DNA of 64,000 nt from positions 3,275,498 through 3,339,497 of the forward strand of contig JAXIVH010000018.1 in assembly GCA_036785325.1 (NCBI GenBank), in the 5' to 3' direction. A program made the translations under genes and the position numbers. The notes below the pieces were generated by a model. The model was not told the DNA's origin. It did no database searches and worked only from the letters and a program-made list of their open reading frames with translations. This stretch comes from Urophycis tenuis. Taxonomy: Eukaryota; Chordata; Actinopteri; Gadiformes; Phycidae. Every line of letters begins with the position of its first letter. The first letter of the stretch is position 1. Below, in pieces: positions 25,516 through 33,692 of the stretch.

Positions 25516-27648
25516 GCCCTGTCTACCACTCCTGTAACTATAACACACACACACTTCACTCACACATTTGCATTTTTTAATTTAATTTTTTATTTTTTTA
25601 TTTATGTTGATGATACATCAAAACTCTACCCTTACAGCCCTTAGCGTTGTGTCTGTCGGTCTTACAATCCTTAACGTTGTGTCTGTCTGTCTTACGGTCC
25701 TTAACATTGTGTCTGTCGGTCTTACAGTCCTTAACGTTGTGTCTGTCGGTCTTACAGTCCTTAACGTTGTGTCTGTCGGTCTTACAGTCCTTAACGTTGT
25801 GTCTGTCTGTCTTACAGTCCTTAACGTTGTGTCTGTCGGTCTTACAGTCCTTAACGTTGTGTCTGTCGGTCTTACAGTCCTTAACATTGTGTCTGTCGGT
25901 CTTACAGTCCTTAACGTTGTGTCTGGTCCCTCCCAGCTGAGTTTAGCTCCCTGTGTCCTGTGGGCCGAGGCTTCTACCACGAAGAGGGAACCACTGAGTA
26001 CGGCCTCTCCCTCCACCGGGGTAAATATCAGCCAGTGCTTTGACCTCTCCTGGTTCCATTTTGGTTCTTTACACTAGTGGGGGTGGGTGGGGAGGTCTGG
26101 GTCCAGTTCCCCCCCAGCCAGCTAGTGTTTGGATCCAAGATGGCTGCTAGGTAAATACCGTCCAATAATTCAGCATCCATGGCCACTCTGTAGTCGCGCA
26201 TGCTTGCCCTCACCCTACCCTTCCTGTTTGTCGACGATAAGCACTTCCTGTTTACTCCTAACGTGTCCGCTAACGTAAATAAGCAATTTCAGAGGCCATT
26301 TGAGCTCATTGTGAGTGTACTTCATGGCAGTGGACTCGCAGAATTGGGTTACTGTAACAGTTGTTACTGTGTACTATTGAGTCATTGGACACAGTGGCAC
26401 ACATTCTTTCTTTGCACATTCACTAACACCTTTTAATGTTGATCATGTGAATGCAAATGTTTAATTTAACTTGAACTTAACTACTCTATTGCAGTTTATT
26501 CTTATTCCATTGGATGTATTATTCCTACATATTGCAGATAGGCCATTTTTGGGGGGATTTTGTATGTATACAATATAGACATATATAAAATGTGTACATA
26601 TATGTATACATACATATACAAGTACAGTACACATACTGTATTTTATATATACATGTGTATATCTATCCTTATTGGACTTGCTTTTCCTTTGGGAATCACT
26701 GCTTGTCTTTACATTCGGACCCGCTCCCCGCTGGGCTGAGTTCTGCGTCAGCGTGGGTCCCCGGCTGGTACATAAGGTGTTCTGTGTGCTTCTGATCCCG
26801 GGGGGTAATCCACAGATATCGACGAGTGCGTGCTGTTCTCCAACGAGATCTGCAAGGAGGGCCGCTGCGTCAACACCCAGCCCGGGTACGAGTGCTACTG
26901 CCAGCAGGGCTTCTACTACGACAGCAACCTGCTGGAGTGCATCGGTAAGCCAATGGCGATAGCCATTAGTAATGTAGCAATAGCCGCGCCAGCCACCCAT
27001 CGCAAAGCATGCGGCGCGTGTAGGTGTATACATATACACACACGCACATGTGCACACACACACACACAAACACACATACACACTTTTGTCATATGAGCTG
27101 AAAAGAGTGCCTTGAATAGCGCTATATATATATATCTGCAATGGATGCGACATTTTATATATTCGACATAAACTTCTTCATTGGCCAGGATGACCTTTGT
27201 GTTGTGCTGCGCCTCAATCGTTTACTTTGTAGTCATTCAGCAGACACTTTTATCCAAAGTGGCTCGCAGTGAATTGTCATTTTGTAAAAGACACGTGGCA
27301 TTAATGAGCAGGTATGGGTCAGGCTTCTGCGGATGGCAGGGAGTCACCATGACACCCAGCACCAGACCATCCTGCTCCCCTTCTGCTGAATACGGGAAGA
27401 GGCTGTAGCATCCCTTTTCCCTGCTGTTCATTCTGATGTGTGTGTGTGTGTTTGTGTCTGTCTGTCGCAGATGTGGACGAGTGTGACGACGCGTCTCAGT
27501 GCGCCCACGGCCAGTGTGTGAACACCAGGGGGTCGTTCTACTGCAGCTGCCCCAGCCCCTGGAGCCCCGACGCCTCCAAGAAGAAGTGTGTGATCGCCAC
27601 CGTGTCAGGTGACCCGCTCTGCCCCAGTGCACACACGCGAGGAAGAGG

Positions 27649-27687
<39 letters not shown>

Positions 27688-30600
27688 TTTGGGTGTGATT
27701 GAGGGCAGGTCTATGCATGACTCCTGTGACTGGTTTGTTGTCAGGTGTGTGTGTGTGTGTGTGTTTGTAGTACACTTGTGTGTACATGTGTGTGTGTGTG
27801 TGTTTGTAGTACACTTGTGTGTACATGTGTGTGCGTGTGTGTGTGAGTGAGTGAATGCAGGTCTGTGTGTGACTCCTGTGACATGTTTGTTGTCAGGTGT
27901 GTGTGTGTGTGTGTCTACAGTATACTTGGATTGAGTCATTTTCTTGTATGCCCCGACTACACCCGCGGGTGGAGGCGGTTGCACATCCGCCTTTTTCAGT
28001 TATTTTTATCATAGCAGGTGATTTGTGGGCCGGTCGGTTAACATCAGCCTTTTGAATGACTTGCTATTGTAGACCATGGTAATTCTTTTGTTCACGTTCA
28101 GTATTGCACATCCCTTGATGACATCACGGCCTGTCCGACGAAATCCTACGAGATTTTCATCAGATTGTCTTTGTTGTTATTGTTGTTATTTGTTGTTATT
28201 TGTAATTTGTTGTCCTTGTAGGATAGATTGTATTCACATTGTGTGCGCATTGCATTCCCATTGATTCAAGAATAAGACATTGTAGATGTTGTTGATTTGG
28301 ATATTGTATCTAAAATAATAATTAAATTGTCTAATATATATATAGGCATACATTTGACAAATTTCATGACTTTCATTTGTTCTTCTGTGTGTAACTTCTA
28401 TGCTGTGATGTGTGCGTTGTGCAAGTCAGTCCCTTCCTTCATGCGTCTGTTATTCTATGACTATGTTTATTTCGGAGCTGAACGTTTCCCATCAGCGATG
28501 AATGAATCACAACTTATCTCATCAGGTGTGGACGAGTGCCAGGACCCGTCCAACTGTAAGAACGGCCACTGTGTGGACACCCCAGGGTCCTACTACTGCA
28601 TCTGCTCCCCTCCCTGGACCCTGGCCACCGACCGCAACAGCTGCGTCACCCCCGAGGAGCAGGCCGGTGAGTGGAGCCGCCTCCCCCAGGAAGTGATGTC
28701 AGAGAGGGACAGGAAGTGGAGCTGTCAGAGGGGAGGAGGGAGGGAACTGTTGGTTTGGGTTTGAATGAGTACTCATGTATTTACACCTATTTAATCCATG
28801 CCGTGCGGCATAAAACACATACATTGAAATAAAACCGTATTAGCATTAGCTGTCAATGCTGATGGCATTAATGCTAATAGCTTCCAATCAAAATAACTAA
28901 TATGTAATACTAATACCAACAGGAAAACAGCAGAGTCTTAGTAAAGTGTTTAGTATCTACGCAACGTGTGTTATGGTTTCGTCTCTCTATCTGAGATACA
29001 GTCACACAACTACGAAACCAGCTTCCAGCGGCTTCAAAATAAATCACTTTGTCTGCTGGGGGCGTTTTAAACACAGAGTAAAAAGAGAAAGTTAGACTAG
29101 TTAATAGCAGGCTGTCAGCCCTCACAGCGAGTCCTGAATGTATAGTTCAAGGTCAGAGTTAGATATTTTCAGAAATTATAGGTTGCTAACTATAATTTCA
29201 GCCAGGCTGTCTGCAAGGTATTTATCGGAAATATTTCACGCCCAAAAGTACAAGAGTACATTGTTTTGTTTTGTTTTTAAACCCAAGGGGAGATTTTTTG
29301 TTTGGATGTTAATAATAGTAGCTACCTTTCAATGGTTATTTCTGAAGTTGGCATGCTCAACACTTTTGTTGTGCACTTGATGATGTGGGTTATGTGGAGA
29401 AACCAAATTTTGACAAATGCACAAGTTACAATCAGAAAAAAGTGAATAGATAAATGACATAACTTTTCTCTTGGTAGTTGGCATTCTAGTGAATGTCATG
29501 GTATGTGCTAGCCAAAGGTGCTTTGCTGGTGGTGGGTACACATTTGTAGGGACATTTCTCAGGCAACTGTTGGTAAAGAATGTGTTTCATTTTTTTAAAC
29601 GTCTTCAAGTCACTTGCCCTTCCTCGCCATCTTAACCGCCACCTAAAAGCTTATCTTGATCTCGTGAAGCACACGTTTCCTGGTACAATACAGTTTCATC
29701 CTCCTTTGGACATTTTGTTTTGCAACCTTGGCACAAACCATCCGCTACTGTCGCCTTAACCCAGCTAGCTGGCGTCCATCTTGGGTAATGCTATAGAGTG
29801 TGAACTACCAACACTTCTCAAAGCGCAGCAGCAACTAAACTGCCCAACTCAGGGTCAACCAGCATGTGCCTGCCACACCAGCCGGTGTATCCATCCATCC
29901 AGCTAGGTCACAGAGCCCCGCCCCGAGCAGATGTTCCCAAAGGGCCCCACACACTGTACGACTTTGACTACAATCCGAAGTTCCACGTAGTTTCCCGATC
30001 GACGCAGAACCTTCCCCCAAAAGCCGCGTAGGAAGTACCGAACCGCGAACATGCTGTGTGGCTAGCATTACGACGCTACGACAACCGTAGAAGACGACCG
30101 CGACGGCCCAGCGTGTGTGAAGCAGCCCGTAACTTAACCCATTGTATGCGGTGCCCTTTGCAGATGTGAATGAGTGCCAGGACCCTTCGTACTGTAGGAA
30201 TGGGAGGTGTGTCAACACGCCCGGCTCCTTTCACTGTATTTGCAACCAGCCCCTCACCTTCAGCGCTGCGCTCAAACAGTGCGTCTATGACGGTGGGTAA
30301 ATAATAAGTAATAGGAATAAATCAATCAACTGTACGGGCCTCCGCACCGGAGCCTGACCCATCACAATGAGTCTTGGCTTATCTTACCATCTGCCACTCA
30401 TGGTACACACTTTCCAACAACTTTATTCCAAATTTGATGATGAATTTGGACAGTGCTGGTTTTACATACAGACACCTGCCCCTTGCTGCTTGCTCTATAG
30501 AGATGAATGCATGATGCTAAGTTTCTCTTTTAAATGCATAACTTGTCCGCAGTTTTCCTTGCATGCTTGCCTCCCTAATCAACTCTCTGCCAGCAAGTTG

Positions 30601-33600
30601 GTATTGCTTTCCAGCAGGGTGTCTAGAACTCTGACCATCTATCATAAAGTCATAATGGATGATATTCTAGCTTTGATATCTAATAAAAATACTTAATTTA
30701 GCATGAGGAACCTATACTAACAATGTGGGAAAGTGGAAACGCATGTAGCACGTATGACTAGTTAGCATGGTACTAGCAAGTTAGCTAGGTGTCATCATTT
30801 GTTGCTCCTTTGTGTTGGTAACACGGTTCTAAGTGTTTAATTTCTGTAAGTATTTTCTGTTTTATCGTCAACCAGACGCTGCATATTCTATTAGGTGCAT
30901 TCATTCTAGTGACGATTGTCCTCACTGACTGAATAGCTTTGATTAAATGTCACGTGAGAATGTGTTTGATTATTCAAACTGCGGCATGTCAGGATAAAGT
31001 CAGTCTAAATGTTTTGGTTTTTCATCTCAACATGCTCTTTTACTTTAAGCGACTTTTAAGACAAAATAAGCATACCAGCTTTACACAAAACAGACATGAA
31101 CCCAAAAAGATGTTGGAAGAGGGAGAATTTATGTTCTTTTCTGAAGCACAAACTCTCTAAATATTCCTATATAAATATACTTGCACAATTAAATGTATTT
31201 ATAGTATACTTAAAAGGGCCCTATTTTACCGCCAGGTGTGAGTGTGGTTTGCCATAACAAGCCATGTCAAAATGTCCGCTCTCCTGTGACAAAGTGACAT
31301 CACAAATGGGAGTGTCCACCCAGATGTATGCTGGGTAGATCGGTCTACCTAGCCTACCCAGTGGACTGCACCAACTGGTGGGCTTAACTAGCTATCATAC
31401 ATCGATGTAGAAACTCCCACTTGCACTTGATGTCACTATGTCATAGGGTAAGGCAGATTTTGAAATGGCTTGTAATGACTTATCACACTCACACCCGGTG
31501 GCAAAATTTAAGACACAATTTAGATGTTCTTTTGTACTATTATTCAGGTTTGTTTTTTTCCATCTCCTTGTCACTGAAACACCCAAAATATTTTTAGTCC
31601 ACAATACTTCAAACCTGTAAGGGTTAAGTTTAGTCAAAGAAAAAAATAAATAAACTACCCCCCGCCCCCTGGCCCCCTTTCTTCTGTGTCACATGACAGT
31701 ACCGTGTCACATGACAGTAACACCACATGACCCCGCCCCCTTCTCCTCCTCCTTCTCCTTCTTCCTCCTCCTGTGTCGCCCAGACCGCACGGCGGCCCAC
31801 AAGGACGTGTGCTTCCGGCAGCTGGACGAGGACCTGATCTGCAGCATGCCCCACAAAGACCTGGCGGTCACGTACTCTGCATGCTGCTGCCACTACGGCC
31901 GCGGCTGGGGGCCTGAGTGTCGCACGTGCCCCGCCAGGAACTCAGGTGAGCTGAACCCCCCCCCGGGCTTGGTGCAGGTGTACCATGGTGTACATGTTAC
32001 TTGGTGCAGGTGTCACATGGTGTACATGTTACTTGGTGCAGGTGTAACATGGTGTACATGTTACTTGGTGCAGGTGTACCATGGTGTACATGTTACTTGG
32101 TGCAGGTGTCACATGGTGTACATGTTACTTGGTGCAGGTGTCACATGGTGTACATGTTACTTGGTGCAGGTGTACCATGGTGTACATGTTACTTGGTGCA
32201 GGTGTCACATGGTGTACATGTTACTTGGTGCAGGTGTAACATGGTGTACATGTTACTTGGTGCAGGTGTCACATGGTGTACATGTTACTTGGTGCAGGTG
32301 TAACATGGTGTACATGTTACTTGGTGCAGGTGTAACATGGTGTACATGTTACTTGGTGCAGGTGTCACATGGTGTACATGTTACTTGGTGCAGGTGTAAC
32401 ATGGTGTACATGTTACTTGGTGCAGGTGTCACATGGTGTACATGTTACTTGGTGCAGGTGTAACATGGTGTACATGTTACTTGGTGCAGGTGTAACATGG
32501 TGTACATGTTACTTGGTACACACATGTAACATGGCATCGGTGTTTAGCCATTGAGCAGATGCTTTTATCCAAAGCAAGTTAGTTAAATGTTTTGTTTTTT
32601 TTAACGATAATAATTATTAATAATAATAATGACAGGTAGGGATTAAGGTGCCGATATTGGTGTTTGTTCGAACCCATAACCTTTTGGCTTTGAGGCTAAC
32701 ATCCTAACCACTACAGTACAGTTTTTTTTTTATTAACGAGAGCTGCTTTCTCTCCTTTCCTTTCTCTCCTCTCCTCTTCTCCCCCTTCTCTCCTCCCGCC
32801 TTTTCAATCCTCTCCTCCCTCCTCTCCTCTTTCCACTTGCCCTCTTTCATCTCTAATCTCATGTCTTGTCTCTCCTGTCCCTCCTCCACTCATCACCCAT
32901 CTACTCTCACCTCTCCACTTTTATTTCCTCTCTTCTCCCTCCTCTCTCCTGCCCTCTCACCCCTCTCCCTTCTCTCCTCTCATCTCTGTCCCCTCCCCCT
33001 TTTTTCCTCTCTCCTCCCCTCTCTCCTGTCCTCTCCATCCAGTCCTTTTCACCCGCCTCTGTGAGATGCACCTGGAGACAGAGTCCGACGGCGAGTTGGA
33101 CCTCCTGCCAGCCTTCGCTTACAACCCGGGCAGCTTCTACAACCCAGGTGAGGTCTCAGCCAAGCCAAGCTGTGACCGCCTGTCTGTAAAGCCCTGACGG
33201 AAGCGACTGACATGCAGTTCATCTAACGGCCTCTAGGCGGCTCACTTGCAAAAAGACCTGTCGCCACTCTAAGACAAATGGCATTTTCATCCAAATCGAA
33301 TGCATTTTGTCTTCAGCGTTCAGCGAGGATCTCGGTGGCTAGTTCATCTCCATACAATTTATTTAGAGAGGTCGTGTTTGACGTGTTATTTAATTAAAAA
33401 ATGTATTAAGGCTTGAATCTTGATGTGTTTTGGCCATAGACTACGACCCGCCCCTCACTCCCCCTCATCTCATATCCTCACCTCACTCTCCAATCCTCTC
33501 CTCCCCCACACCTCACCCCTCCTCCAGGTGACAGCTCGGAAGAGGACTCAGACGAGTGTAGCTGTGCTAACGGGCGCTGTGTGCGCTCCTACCTGGGCAC

Positions 33601-33656
33601 CATGTGTGAATGCAACCCGGGCTTTAGACTGGACCACTCCCGGACACGCTGCATAG

Positions 33657-33692
<36 letters not shown>

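Noticed and set aside
25604..26077. 157-codon frame with a SVGLTVLNV-type repeat
   Set aside because: It is the 30-bp intronic minisatellite; its frame across exon 20 is not the LTBP frame.
31693..32463. 256-codon frame covering exon 25 and a Cys/Gly/Val repeat
   Set aside because: The repeat part is the 32-bp intronic minisatellite after a clear donor at 31946. Only 31784-31945 is coding.
25631..32524. Regular 30- and 32-bp repeats that resemble CRISPR repeat spacing
   Set aside because: Head-to-tail minisatellites without spacers, in a vertebrate intron; no cas genes.
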